Shown: positions 45,172-54,261 of the stretch, piece after piece
How the letters are laid out: every line of letters begins with the position of its first letter
Position numbering within the stretch: position 1 is the first letter of the stretch
NCBI RefSeq assembly: GCF_030020805.1
Contig: NZ_CP125098.1
Span: forward strand, 6,843,501 to 6,907,500
From: Paenibacillus sp. RC67
Lineage (GTDB): Bacteria > Bacillota > Bacilli > Paenibacillales > NBRC-103111
Direction: 5' to 3'
Length of the DNA: 64,000 bases
Notes under the pieces: model-generated
What the model was told of the DNA's origin: nothing
The model's database searches: none
Seen by the model: the letters and a program-made list of their open reading frames with translations, nothing else
Translations under genes and position numbers: made by a program

Positions 45172-46521
45172 CTACTCTTGCTTGGAAAAGTCTTCGATAA
45201 TGGCTGCCATGTGCTTAATTCCCTGAATAAAATCCTCTACAACTATATTCTCGTTAGGCGCGTGATTGTTTGAAGCAAAGTTCCCTACGCCTACAGAAAC
45301 CGAAGGAATGCCTATGCGCTGGCATAATATGTACATCGGGCCGGTCGCTGGCGACATCGGCTTCAGAGTCGGCTCCATCCCGTATACCTCTCTTGTCGTC
45401 CGAATAACGGTTTGTGCCAAAGCGTTATCCAAAGGCGTGCGGGCGGGATAAGTCATCGTATAAGGAATGACCTCGATGTCTGAGAAACCATGATCATTCA
45501 AATGACGCTGCACCAGTTCGAGAATTTCATGCGGGTCCTGATCCGGTACGAGACGAAAATCGAGCTTCACTCTCGCTTCCGACGGCATCACCGTTTTTTT
45601 GCCCGGACCGGTATAGCCCGTCTGAAAACCGCAAACCGTACAGGTAGGTTGGTAGATCAGCTTTTCTTTCAACGGCAAGCCAGTAAGCCCGAGTAGAAAC
45701 GAGTTCAGACCGAACTTCTCCAATGTGCTTTCCTCGTCGTATGCCATTTGCTCCAGCGCATCCAGATCAGCTTCCGTCAAAGAGGCCACCTTATCGTAAA
45801 AGCCTTTGATCTGCACCCGTTCATCTGGCGTCTTGAGCGTATTCAAGGCCCATATTAAACGCCAAGCCGGGTTTTCGATGACCGCTGCGTTGGAGGAATG
45901 CATTTCCGTATTAGCCCCTCGGCATACGAGCTCGACATAGCACATGCCTTTGACTCCGAAGCTGGCCTGCAAGCTGCCGTCCGCATTTTTGTATCCGAAC
46001 TCCCATATGCAGCCGTCCGCTTGTACAAGATCCCGATGCTGATCGACAAATTCACGCAGATGAAGACTGCCGATTTCTTCTTCACCCTCAATAATTAATT
46101 TCACATTAATCGGGAGCGTCCCGCGAACCGATTGATAGGCATGAACTGCAGCCAACCGAGCTATCAGGTTCCCTTTGTTGTCGGCGACCCCTCTGGCGAA
46201 CATGCGTCCATCTCGAATTTCTGCGGCAAAAGGCGGGGAGTCCCATAAATTCACAGGGTCTTCCGGCTGGACGTCATAATGATTATAAAAAGATAGCGTT
46301 TTCTTTTTGCCGTTTAAAAACTCGCCATAAACGACCGGAAAGCCGGATGTCTCAATCTGCATGGATTTTCCGCCAATCTGCCCAATCAACGCTTCTACCA
46401 TGCCAGCCGTCTCAGACATGCCCCGATTTTGTGCAGCAACGCTGGGTTGTCGGCAAATCTGCTGCAGCCATCGGATATACTCGTCTCTATTCTGCTCGAT
46501 AAAGTCAAATATCTCCCTCAA
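45172..46521 (-). CDS. M20-family metallopeptidase (dipeptidase type)
   Basis: A 449-residue zinc peptidase. Metal-binding segments are SFYNHYDVQPEDP (His, Asp), GRMFARGVADNKGN (bridging Asp), IIEGEEEIGS (the general-base Glu and ligand Glu) and, near the end, NNHAPNENIVVEDF (His). The dimerisation lid begins at SFGVKGMCYVELVCRGANTE. It is the first gene of the import operon behind a clear promoter and operator, and probably cleaves imported dipeptides in the cytoplasm. Confidence 0.88.
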   Translation of the reverse strand: MREIFDFIEQNRDEYIRWLQQICRQPSVAAQNRGMSETAGMVEALIGQIGGKSMQIETSGFPVVYGEFLNGKKKTLSFYNHYDVQPEDPVNLWDSPPFAAEIRDGRMFARGVADNKGNLIARLAAVHAYQSVRGTLPINVKLIIEGEEEIGSLHLREFVDQHRDLVQADGCIWEFGYKNADGSLQASFGVKGMCYVELVCRGANTEMHSSNAAVIENPAWRLIWALNTLKTPDERVQIKGFYDKVASLTEADLDALEQMAYDEESTLEKFGLNSFLLGLTGLPLKEKLIYQPTCTVCGFQTGYTGPGKKTVMPSEARVKLDFRLVPDQDPHEILELVQRHLNDHGFSDIEVIPYTMTYPARTPLDNALAQTVIRTTREVYGMEPTLKPMSPATGPMYILCQRIGIPSVSVGVGNFASNNHAPNENIVVEDFIQGIKHMAAIIEDFSKQE

Positions 46522-46540
46522 CTATCAACCCTCCCTTTAA

Positions 46541-46571
46541 TGGAAAAATTCCCTTTATGTTCCCTTAATAA
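46541..46571 (-). promoter_or_regulatory. Operator-like site, copy 1 (M20-Opp operon)
   Basis: On the minus strand TTAAGGGAACATAAAGGGAA, then TTTTTCC, lies just after the -10. The same block (AGGGAACA, then AAGGAAAAATTCC) follows the -10 of the AbgA-like operon at the same distance. CCCTTTA-type units repeat three times on the plus strand (46533, 46551 and 46562). A repressor site for the regulator at 46707 is the simplest reading. Confidence 0.5.
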
Positions 46572-46601
46572 ACTATAAAACATGTGATATGATAGTGTCA
46601 A
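46572..46601 (-). promoter_or_regulatory. Sigma-A promoter of the M20-Opp-S9 operon
   Basis: On the minus strand TTGACA is followed after 18 bases by TATAGT, about 50 bases before the start of the M20 gene. The -35 is perfect and the -10 matches five of six. Confidence 0.65.
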
Positions 46602-46706
46602 TAACTAAAAATATAGGCTAAACCCACGTTTTTAGAAGGATTTTCGGGATAGGCTTAGAATTTGGAATGTGTCCAGCATTTTACAATTGAAAGGAAACTG
46701 AACCCT

Positions 46707-48017
46707 ATGATTGCTAGAGTCGGAGCCGTCGGTCCTAAGGACTCCATCGAACTGATTACTGAGATCGGCAAAGAGTTTCAAGACCGGTTGATCATCATCC
46801 CTTTTATATATAACAACGTAAGCGAAACGTCGGATATCGTCCTCCGCGATGATATCCATATAGACATTTGGGTTTTCTCAGGACAAGCTCCTTATGCCAT
46901 TGCTCAAGAGCAAAATAGTAAGCAAAAGGCGATGTTTCCACAATTGAACGGCTCCAGCTTAACTAAGGTGCTGTTGGAAATCGTATACCGCGATCATCTG
47001 CAACTGGGACGAATTAGCTTCGATACCATTTTGCCGCATCATTTTTATGAAACCTGCACGGAGCTTGACCTGACTTACGAATCGATCCAGCTGCTATCGT
47101 ATACCGGTTACAAACCGACCGAAGAGCTAGTTGCCTTCCACTCCGAACGGTTCGCCCAAGGTAAAGTCGATGCTTGCGCCACTTGCTTGCGTGGAGTGTA
47201 CGAGGAACTGAAGGCACAGGGTATTCCCGTGTACCGGATTACGCCTAACCGGATGACCATTCGCTCGATGTTGAATTTGGCCAGCACCACAGGCGAGACC
47301 ATGCATTTCAAAAAATCGCAAATTGCCGTCATGCTCATCGATGTGGAAGAACCGAGCAAATTGATCGGTCAAAACAAAAGCTCATATGATGTCCGTCGTC
47401 TCGACTTGCAGCTTCAAGATGCGATTCTCGACCACGTGGAGGCACTGTCCGGTTCTTTCGTCGCCATAGGCAACGGCAAGTATCTCGTGTTCACCACACG
47501 AGGAGCGTTCGAAACGGCTGATGCTAGCGCCCATCCGTCCGTTCTGCTGGAAAAAATCGCTCTCATCACCGACCTTCAAACGAACATCGGCATCGGCTTT
47601 GGTGTTACCGCTTTGGCAGCCGAGCGCAACGCTCAGATCGCTCTTCAGCACGCCAAAAAGACAGGCAATCTTTGTGCCATCCAGGTTAACGATATGGGTG
47701 ATGTCGAGGGGCCTCTGCGGCAGACAGGAAGCATCAATTTCAACTATCGTACGGAAGATATCAAAACGAGCGAGCTCCTGAAAAAAGCGGGCGTGACCAT
47801 CACGAGCTATAATAAATTGCTGTCGGTTCAAAAAAACCTGGGACAAAACTCGATCAGTGCCCCTGACATTGCCGAATGGCTCGGCATGACCAAGCGCAAT
47901 GCGCGCCGCATCCTGGGCGATCTAGAAGAGCACGGCCTCGCTGAGCTGATTGGTGAAGAGGCGCCGACCAATCGCGGCAGACCTCGTAAAATATACCGGA
48001 TCAAGGAGATTCTGTAA
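46707..48017 (+). CDS. Transcriptional regulator with a degenerate cyclase-like middle domain and C-terminal winged helix
   Basis: A 436-residue protein. The N-terminal 170 residues (ARVGAVGPKDSIELITEIGK) recall a sensor fold of the PrpR_N kind and lack a kinase motif. The middle, AVMLIDVEEPSKLIGQNKSS to IGIGFGVTALAAERNAQIAL followed by QHAKKTG, has the rhythm of a GGDEF/PucR-type cyclase fold without the catalytic GGDEF. The end, SAPDIAEWLGMTKRNARRIL, is a helix-turn-helix with a PTNRGRPRKIYRI wing. I chose ATG 46707 because AAAGGA precedes it; an ATG at 46662 lacks a site. It stands between two operons that share an operator. Confidence 0.6.
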   Translation: MIARVGAVGPKDSIELITEIGKEFQDRLIIIPFIYNNVSETSDIVLRDDIHIDIWVFSGQAPYAIAQEQNSKQKAMFPQLNGSSLTKVLLEIVYRDHLQLGRISFDTILPHHFYETCTELDLTYESIQLLSYTGYKPTEELVAFHSERFAQGKVDACATCLRGVYEELKAQGIPVYRITPNRMTIRSMLNLASTTGETMHFKKSQIAVMLIDVEEPSKLIGQNKSSYDVRRLDLQLQDAILDHVEALSGSFVAIGNGKYLVFTTRGAFETADASAHPSVLLEKIALITDLQTNIGIGFGVTALAAERNAQIALQHAKKTGNLCAIQVNDMGDVEGPLRQTGSINFNYRTEDIKTSELLKKAGVTITSYNKLLSVQKNLGQNSISAPDIAEWLGMTKRNARRILGDLEEHGLAELIGEEAPTNRGRPRKIYRIKEIL

Positions 48018-48054
48018 TCAAGAATTGCGTACCCATCCCAACGGAAAGCAGCCG

Positions 48055-49554
48055 TTATTTCTTGTCTAACAAGGCAGCTCCGGCTATCCCGGGATGGGTC
48101 ATTTCATAGGGATCCAATATAAGATCCATCTCTTCCTCGGTCAGCACATCGTACAATAAACATAATTCGCGGACAGATCGTCCAGTCAGCGTCGCTTCTC
48201 GGGCGATTCGCGCCGCCGTCTCGTATCCAAGATGCGGATTCAATGCTGTGATGATGCCTACACTCTTCTCTACATATTCCTTACATCGGGCAACGTTGGC
48301 TTCGATCTCCGTCAGGCAGTACGCCTTGAATACGGTGAACGCTTGCTTCATGATGCTAAGCGACTGAATCAGGTTGAATACTAATACAGGTCCCATCACG
48401 TTCAGCTCCAGCTGTCCCGCTTCGGAAGCAAGGCAGATCGTGTGATCGTTGCCGATAACCTGGAACGCTACCTGGTTGACGACTTCACACATAACCGGAT
48501 TGACCTTACCCGGCATGATAGATGATCCCGGCTGCCTCGCCGGCAAATTAATCTCGCCAAGTCCCGTTCGCGGACCCGAGGCCATTAGACGAAGGTCGTT
48601 GGCTACTTTCGACATGTTGATCATGCATACTTTGAGAGCTGCCGACACTTCCGTGTAGGCATCCGTATTTTGCGTGGCATCTACCAAATGTTCTGCATTG
48701 ACCAAAGGCAAACCGCTCAGCTTAGCCAGCAGCTCCACCACTCTGGTAATATAGACCGGCTGGGCGTTCAGACCTGTTCCGACCGCTGTAGCCCCCATGT
48801 TCACCTCATACAAATGCTCCCGGGTTTGCTTGATCCGTTTGATGTCGCGGCCCAACACTTTAGCATAAGCACCGAACTCCTGCCCGAGGCGAATCGGAAC
48901 TCCGTCTTGCAGATGGGTTCGTCCCATCTTGATAATCGAATCGAATTCCACCGCCTTTGTCTGGAACGCCTCACGCATCTCCTCCATCGTATGCAGCAAA
49001 CTTTCGATTAACGTAAGAACGGAAATATGAACCGCCGTCGGAACCGCATCATTGGTCGATTGTGCCATGTTGACGTGAGTGTTAGGGCTTATCGGGAAAT
49101 AATTGCCCTTCTTACCACCTAAGATCTCGATGGCCCGGTTCGCTATTACTTCATTGGCATTCATGTTGATCGATGTCCCCGCTCCGCCTTGGATCGGGTC
49201 TACAATGAACTGATCATGCCACTTGCCAACCATGATTTCATCAGCCGCCTGCACAATCGCTTGGCCTATACTCGGCTGCAGCTTATTCGTCTCCATGTTC
49301 GCCAATGCCGCCGCTTTTTTCACGACTGCCATGGCCTTAATCAATTCCCCGTGTATGCGGTATCCGGTAATCGGGAAATTTTCCACAGCACGTAAAGTTT
49401 GAATGCCATAGTATGCAGCTGCCGGCACTTCTTTTTCGCCGAGAAAGTCTTTCTCCACACGCATGATATTGTTGCCCATTCTGGCACGCATCCTCTCTTC
49501 GTTAGCCACTTCGGTATCGGGGTTGTTCCCCGGCATGAATGAAACCGCATTCAT
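48055..49554 (-). CDS. aspA: Aspartate ammonia-lyase (aspartase)
   Basis: A fumarase/aspartase-superfamily enzyme of up to 499 residues that converts L-aspartate to fumarate and ammonia. The signature loop GSSIMPGKVNPV holds the catalytic serine. RVEKDFLGEKEVPAAAYYGI and TLRAVENFPITG are aspartase-specific at the N-terminus, and QGGAGTSINMNANEV is the substrate loop. The start is uncertain: ATG 49554 has no good ribosome site, and internal ATGs at 49491 or 49479 near AGAGAGG are possible. It lies 78 bases after the AbgA-like gene, so both share a promoter. Confidence 0.9.
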   Translation of the reverse strand: MNAVSFMPGNNPDTEVANEERMRARMGNNIMRVEKDFLGEKEVPAAAYYGIQTLRAVENFPITGYRIHGELIKAMAVVKKAAALANMETNKLQPSIGQAIVQAADEIMVGKWHDQFIVDPIQGGAGTSINMNANEVIANRAIEILGGKKGNYFPISPNTHVNMAQSTNDAVPTAVHISVLTLIESLLHTMEEMREAFQTKAVEFDSIIKMGRTHLQDGVPIRLGQEFGAYAKVLGRDIKRIKQTREHLYEVNMGATAVGTGLNAQPVYITRVVELLAKLSGLPLVNAEHLVDATQNTDAYTEVSAALKVCMINMSKVANDLRLMASGPRTGLGEINLPARQPGSSIMPGKVNPVMCEVVNQVAFQVIGNDHTICLASEAGQLELNVMGPVLVFNLIQSLSIMKQAFTVFKAYCLTEIEANVARCKEYVEKSVGIITALNPHLGYETAARIAREATLTGRSVRELCLLYDVLTEEEMDLILDPYEMTHPGIAGAALLDKK

Positions 49555-49632
49555 TTAAAGAGCTTTTCAGTTGCTTCCATCCTGCCGTACAAATAATCGA
49601 GGGTATGGTTATTAGCCCTGAATCCCTTTTGA

Positions 49633-50937
49633 TTAGACTGTACTGTCTTGACATGCCAATGTCAGTCTAACCAGAAGCTCCGTTCCGATAAGCAGCACCT
49701 CTTCGTCAAAATCAAAGCGAATCTGGTGGTGCCCGTCCTTCAGCGGCGAGCCAAATAACAGGTATGTTGCTTGTCCACCCTGCTCCTGGACACGGTTCAT
49801 CATGTAGACCACGTCCTCCGAGCCACCCAAATCCATGCGCGGAACGACCGCGTTCACGTGACTCATCTGCTCCGCCTCCTGCCGAACGATCGAGATTAAG
49901 CCGGAGCTGCTCTCCGCCCCCGGTGCTTCACCGACAACTTCCCATTGACAGGCTACATCATACAATTGGGCGACGTGCTCGATAATACGGATTGCTTCAC
50001 TTTTCATATACTCGTTCAATTCCGTCGTCTCTCCGCGCGTTTCCAGCTCCATTACCGCTTTGTCAGCAACGACGTTGCGCCCCGACCCAGCTTTGAGAGT
50101 GCCAACGTTAATCCGGGTAGCTCCTCCGCCATGGCGGCTGATCCCATTCAAATGCAGAGCTGCGGATGCTGCCGCAAGCAGAGCATTTCGCCCCTCCTCC
50201 GGAGCTGCCCCTGCATGGGCCGCTTTGCCTGTATAGACGACATCGATTTTGGTCGTAGCCAAAAATCCGCCGACCGTCGCCACGATTTCGCCCAACGTTT
50301 TGCTCTTGAAGGCAATATGGCCGCCAAAAAAATAATCCACACCATCCAGCCATCCCGCATCGACCATCGCTTTGGCTCCTCGGCTTCCTTCCTCCGCAGG
50401 CTGGAACAGCAAGCGAATTTCCCCGACAAGACGATCCTTCTGTTTGGCCAGAAGCTCCGCCACACCGAGCCCGATCGCCGCATGGCCGTCATGCCCGCAT
50501 GCATGCATCATGTCTGGATGACGGGAAGCGAATCCTTCCCGTACCGGGCGATGATCATCGCTTGTGCATTCCGACAAGTCATTGGAATCCATATCAAAAC
50601 GCAGCGCAATGACTGGCCCCGGTTTCCCCGTCCGAATAACGCCTACAACCGCCGTGTGTCCATCCTTCATCCGCTCTATCCAGATCGGATCTGCCCCTTC
50701 TTGAATCGCTCTGTTCTCGTGGTATCGCAGCACTTCGGGCTCAGGAACCCCCATGCGCGAAGCCGATTTGCACGCTTCCTCACGCACGTAGACGCTGTAG
50801 CCCCATTGGCTCAATTCCTCCGCGACAATCGCCGCCGTACGGTATTCCACCCAACCCGATTCAGGGAACATGTGAAAATCCCGCCTTCTTTGAATGAGTT
50901 TGCCTTTGATGCCTAGCACTTCCCGACTGATGTCCAT
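49633..50937 (-). CDS. M20-family amidohydrolase, AbgA-like (N-acyl amino acid hydrolase)
   Basis: A 434-residue metal-dependent amidohydrolase. RRRDFHMFPESGWVEYRTA at the start, ALRFDMDSNDLSE, MMHACGHDGHAAIGLGVAEL (metal ligands) and FQPAEEGSRGAKAMVDAGW are close to E. coli AbgA, a subunit of p-aminobenzoyl-glutamate hydrolase. Unlike AbgAB, no AbgB-type partner gene is seen here. Directly before aspartase, a hydrolase that frees aspartate from N-acyl-aspartate is a natural reading, but the amino acid specificity is inference. Confidence 0.87.
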   Translation of the reverse strand: MDISREVLGIKGKLIQRRRDFHMFPESGWVEYRTAAIVAEELSQWGYSVYVREEACKSASRMGVPEPEVLRYHENRAIQEGADPIWIERMKDGHTAVVGVIRTGKPGPVIALRFDMDSNDLSECTSDDHRPVREGFASRHPDMMHACGHDGHAAIGLGVAELLAKQKDRLVGEIRLLFQPAEEGSRGAKAMVDAGWLDGVDYFFGGHIAFKSKTLGEIVATVGGFLATTKIDVVYTGKAAHAGAAPEEGRNALLAAASAALHLNGISRHGGGATRINVGTLKAGSGRNVVADKAVMELETRGETTELNEYMKSEAIRIIEHVAQLYDVACQWEVVGEAPGAESSSGLISIVRQEAEQMSHVNAVVPRMDLGGSEDVVYMMNRVQEQGGQATYLLFGSPLKDGHHQIRFDFDEEVLLIGTELLVRLTLACQDSTV

Positions 50938-50984
50938 CTGCGTTTGATCCTCTCCTGTTAAAGCCTTAATGAAAAGGAAATTCT

Positions 50985-51021
50985 TATTAAAGGAATTTTT
51001 CCTTAATTGTTCCCTATTTAA
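50985..51021 (-). promoter_or_regulatory. Operator-like site, copy 2 (AbgA-like/aspA operon)
   Basis: On the minus strand AAATAGGGAACAATTAAGGA, then AAAATTCCTTTAA, begins 2 bases after the -10. It aligns with copy 1 at 46541-46571, with AGGGAACA at the same distance from the -10. AAGGAATTTTTCCTT at 50990-51004 is itself a perfect dyad. Confidence 0.5.
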
Positions 51022-51050
51022 AATATAAAATCTAATCCCTTTTCTGTCAA
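51022..51050 (-). promoter_or_regulatory. Sigma-A promoter of the AbgA-like/aspA operon
   Basis: On the minus strand TTGACA is followed after 17 bases by TATATT, about 85 bases before the start at 50937. Confidence 0.7.
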
Positions 51051-51102
51051 CATGAAGTGCGATTCGGAAACCTAATTTAGTGCAGATCGATGTATAATGC
51101 GC

Positions 51103-51138
51103 AAAAAAACCATCCGGTTATACACCGTGATGGCTTTC
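51103..51138 (-). terminator. Terminator after the DHFR-like gene
   Basis: On the minus strand AGCCATC pairs with GATGGTT across a 13-base loop and is followed by TTTTTT. It ends the transcript of 51242-51784 before the promoter of the next operon. The rest of 51139-51241 is empty. Confidence 0.7.
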
Positions 51139-51241
51139 TTCTTAATGATTGGGTTGCTAATATTGCCGCTTCTGGAACTAGCTAAGTTCCGTCCTCCCGC
51201 CGCTTGTCTTGGCTATCTAGGGTTACGACCTTTCGAGCCAT

Positions 51242-51784
51242 TCAATTCTTCTGGTAGGTGAGAACCATTACACCTGAACTGAATGACTTCGTCTCAACCC
51301 ATTTGAATACTTTCTTATCCATTCCCTCTCCAAAGAGTCTTTGCCCGCTTCCCAGCACAACCGGGAAGACCATAAGCCTCAATTCGTCTATGAGATCAAG
51401 CTGCATCAGAGTTTGAACGAGACCGCGGCTGCCGAATACCAAAATATCCTTGCCCGGCTGCTGTTTCAGTTTGCTGATTTCCTCAGCAATATTGCCTTTG
51501 ATCAGGCTTGAATTGTTCCATTCCAGCTTATCCAAAGTCGATGACACCACATATTTGGGATAGCCGTTCATCATTTGGCCGTATTCCCCTGTCTGCTCGA
51601 TCATGTTAGGCCATACTGCCGCAAATTCGTTGTAAGTAGCACGTCCAAGCAGAAGAGCATCGCTTGCTTGTAGCTCGTCGAACTTAAATTTCTGCTGTTC
51701 TTCGCTGCCGAACTGGAACGTCCATTGCGGAGCCTCCATAACACCATCCAGTGATATAAACTCGGATATGACAACTTTTCTCAT
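51242..51784 (-). CDS. Dihydrofolate-reductase-fold protein (RibD C-terminal family)
   Basis: A 180-residue reductase-fold protein. RKVVISEFISLDGVMEAPQW, DALLLGRATYNEFAAVWPNM and LVFGSRGLVQTLMQLDLIDE with VLGSGQRLFGEG are the marks of the YyaP/RibD C-terminal family. GGAGCTTG precedes ATG 51784. Members often accompany stress or resistance genes; the substrate is unknown. A degraded copy of its 5-prime end lies at 51965-52015. Confidence 0.87.
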   Translation of the reverse strand: MRKVVISEFISLDGVMEAPQWTFQFGSEEQQKFKFDELQASDALLLGRATYNEFAAVWPNMIEQTGEYGQMMNGYPKYVVSSTLDKLEWNNSSLIKGNIAEEISKLKQQPGKDILVFGSRGLVQTLMQLDLIDELRLMVFPVVLGSGQRLFGEGMDKKVFKWVETKSFSSGVMVLTYQKN

Positions 51785-51964
51785 GTTTCAAGCTCCTTTG
51801 GACTTTGATTTTTGCCATGCTGACAATCCTCTATATTCAGTATAACATTTAAGGAGTGTAATCCTATTTTTCACATCGTTCTGAAATAAAATAACACCTG
51901 CACTATATTCAATCCATCAACAGCATTTTACTATCACTAGCTTATATGACAGCAATAAATACAT

Positions 51965-52015
51965 AGCACCATCGATCGATATAAACTCGATATAGTAACT
52001 TTCCCTAAACAGTAA
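51965..52015 (-). pseudogene. Degraded copy of the 5-prime end of the DHFR-like gene
   Basis: On the minus strand GAGTTTATATC, GATGGTG and flanking bases align with the first 45 bases of the gene at 51784, with about 36 matches and a one-base gap. The rest of 51785-52109 holds only AT-rich sequence, presumably the divergent promoters. Confidence 0.35.
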
Positions 52016-52109
52016 TATTTTTTTTGAATTAATATGCATATAAAAGCATATTTCACCTATTAATACCGCTCTGATACAATCGAGCTATTATCTTAAGGAG
52101 GTATGTAGG

Positions 52110-53099
52110 ATGAACTATCGGAAATTGGGTGCCAGCGGCTTATCCGTAAGTGAGATCGCTTTTGGAAACTGGATCACTCACGGTGCACAAGTGGATAATG
52201 AGACGGCCCGTGCTTGCGTTCATGCTGCGATCGATGCGGGGATCACTACATTTGACACAGCGGACGTGTACGCGGAAACGAGAGCGGAAACGGTGCTGGG
52301 TGAAGCTTTGAAAGAAATGCGCCGAGAAAGCTTCGAGCTGTGCACTAAGGTCTACCATCCGACAGGTACTGGGGCCAACGACAGAGGTCTTTCCCGAAAA
52401 CATATTATGGAGGCCTGCCACGCTTCACTGAACAGATTGCAGACGGATTACATCGATGTCTATTACGCCCATCGATTTGATTCGACCGTATCTCTCGAAG
52501 AAACCTTTCTCGCCTTTTCGGACCTGGTTCGCCAGGGAAAAGTTCTATATGTCGGGGTAAGTGAATGGACGGCAGAACAGATTGCGAAGGGGGCTTCATT
52601 GGCGCGGGAGTTGAGGGTTCCGCTGGTAGCCAGTCAGCCCCAATATTCGATGTTATGGCGTGTTATCGAAGCGGAAGTCATTCCGGCTTGCGAGCGAGAA
52701 GGAATTGGGCAGGTGGTCTGGTCACCGCTAGCACAAGGGATTCTTTCCGGGAAATATCTACCGGACAAGCCGGTTCCGCAAGAATCCCGTGCTTCGACGT
52801 CTGCGGGAGCTCCATTCTTCGAGCAATTGGCAGGCCAATGGCTGCGCACGGAAGTGCTGATCGCTGTTTCCAAGCTCTCCTCCATCGCGCATGAAGCAGG
52901 GCTAACGCTGCCGCAGCTTGCAATAGCATGGGTGCTCCAAAATCCGCAAGTATCAGCCGCCATTATCGGGGCCTCAAAACCAGAGCAAGTACAAGAAAAT
53001 GTCAAGGCTGCAGGTATTCGACTTGGCTCTGAGACGATGAAGCAAATCGACCATGTTATAGCTGGACTAGCCGAGCGTGATCCGGGAAAAACCGGTTGA
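52110..53099 (+). CDS. Aldo/keto reductase (voltage-gated potassium channel beta-subunit type)
   Basis: A 329-residue NADPH-dependent reductase. Tetrad residues lie in GITTFDTADVYAETRAETVL (Asp, Tyr), FELCTKVYHPTG (Lys) and DYIDVYYAHRFD (His). The cofactor-binding end SAAIIGASKPEQVQENVKAA is present. AGGAGG precedes ATG 52110. It converges on a LysR gene 8 bases away, so that regulator is not its obvious divergent controller. Confidence 0.9.
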   Translation: MNYRKLGASGLSVSEIAFGNWITHGAQVDNETARACVHAAIDAGITTFDTADVYAETRAETVLGEALKEMRRESFELCTKVYHPTGTGANDRGLSRKHIMEACHASLNRLQTDYIDVYYAHRFDSTVSLEETFLAFSDLVRQGKVLYVGVSEWTAEQIAKGASLARELRVPLVASQPQYSMLWRVIEAEVIPACEREGIGQVVWSPLAQGILSGKYLPDKPVPQESRASTSAGAPFFEQLAGQWLRTEVLIAVSKLSSIAHEAGLTLPQLAIAWVLQNPQVSAAIIGASKPEQVQENVKAAGIRLGSETMKQIDHVIAGLAERDPGKTG

Positions 53100-53107
53100 A
53101 GCCCGGC

Positions 53108-53998
53108 TTAACTGGCTGCTAAACTCATTTCTTGCACAATCTCAAGAAAAGCGGATAAGGCGGCGGTATGTACGTCGGTTCTCCATGCGGCATAGAGGGG
53201 GACCGGCGGCGTTTCTTCTTTAAAGGGCCTGAACACGACACCACTGCGCCGGAAAACGGATACTGAAGAAGGTACGATGGAAACGCCCAGATTCGCAGCC
53301 ACCAAATTCACAATGGTATACATCTGGATGGCCTCTTGAACGACATTAGGATAAACGCTGTGCTGTGCGCAAAAGCCAATGATCAGATCATGAAAAGAAG
53401 AGCCCAAATGACGCGGAAACAAGATGAACGGTTCCTCTTCCAATGAGCTGACAGACAATGAAGGCAGCTTGGCTAACGGATGTTGTTCGGGTAAAGCCGC
53501 AACAAGTGATTCGCTTACAAGAGCGCGACAGTCGATGTGCTTACCCGGCTCGATAGAACGGAGGAAGCCAACATGAATGGTTCCATCAAGCAAAGCCTGT
53601 CCCTGCTGGGCTGAGGTCATCTCGCGCAACGTAAGCTGTATTTGCGGGAATCGTTCCCGAAATACTTTTAGAATATCGACCATTAAACCGCCCGCTGCTG
53701 AATCTACAAAAGCAATAATTACATGTCCGCTTATTCCTTGGCTAGCTAGCTGTGTTGTTTTAATGGACCGCTCTAATTGGGATAGAATCATTTTGGCTTC
53801 CTGTAAAAAAACAGACCCTGCAGGCGTTAAACGAACATACCTCTTGTTGCGGTCCAACAGTTTTACGCCCAGTTCGTTTTCAAGGGCTTGAATTTGTTGG
53901 CTTAGAGGAGGCTGTGTCATATTCAATTTTTCCGCGGCACGGTTGTAATTAAGTTCTTCCGCTACTGCAATAAAGTAATGTAATTTACGTATATCCAT
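53108..53998 (-). CDS. LysR-family transcriptional regulator
   Basis: A 296-residue regulator. The helix-turn-helix NYNRAAEKLNMTQPPLSQQI starts near residue 17, and the effector domain runs from GISGHVIIAFVDSAAGGLMV. The RLTPAGSVFLQEAKMIL block is the linker helix. ATG 53998 has AGGAGA 9 bases before it. It belongs to the BenM/CatM-like side of the family by its MTQPPLSQQIQALE helix. Target unknown. Confidence 0.87.
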   Translation of the reverse strand: MDIRKLHYFIAVAEELNYNRAAEKLNMTQPPLSQQIQALENELGVKLLDRNKRYVRLTPAGSVFLQEAKMILSQLERSIKTTQLASQGISGHVIIAFVDSAAGGLMVDILKVFRERFPQIQLTLREMTSAQQGQALLDGTIHVGFLRSIEPGKHIDCRALVSESLVAALPEQHPLAKLPSLSVSSLEEEPFILFPRHLGSSFHDLIIGFCAQHSVYPNVVQEAIQMYTIVNLVAANLGVSIVPSSVSVFRRSGVVFRPFKEETPPVPLYAAWRTDVHTAALSAFLEIVQEMSLAAS

Positions 53999-54261
53999 AC
54001 ATAGCTCTCCTCTCCCCAATGATCTTTCCTGTTAGTATAGGGGGTTCCAAAGATTAATGAAAGGGCTGCTTGATGCAAATGGTTTCATTCCTTTTAAATG
54101 TTAGACTGATTTGGTGAACCTATGTAACAGAGTTCATTACAAACAGAAAAAGCCCTATTTCCATTTCCGCTTTTCTCTCGAAGTAATCTTCGATCAATAA
54201 AAAGAAAATAGGAGTAAGAGCTAAGGTCTGGAGCAATCCGATCGTAATGGTAGGTATGAAT

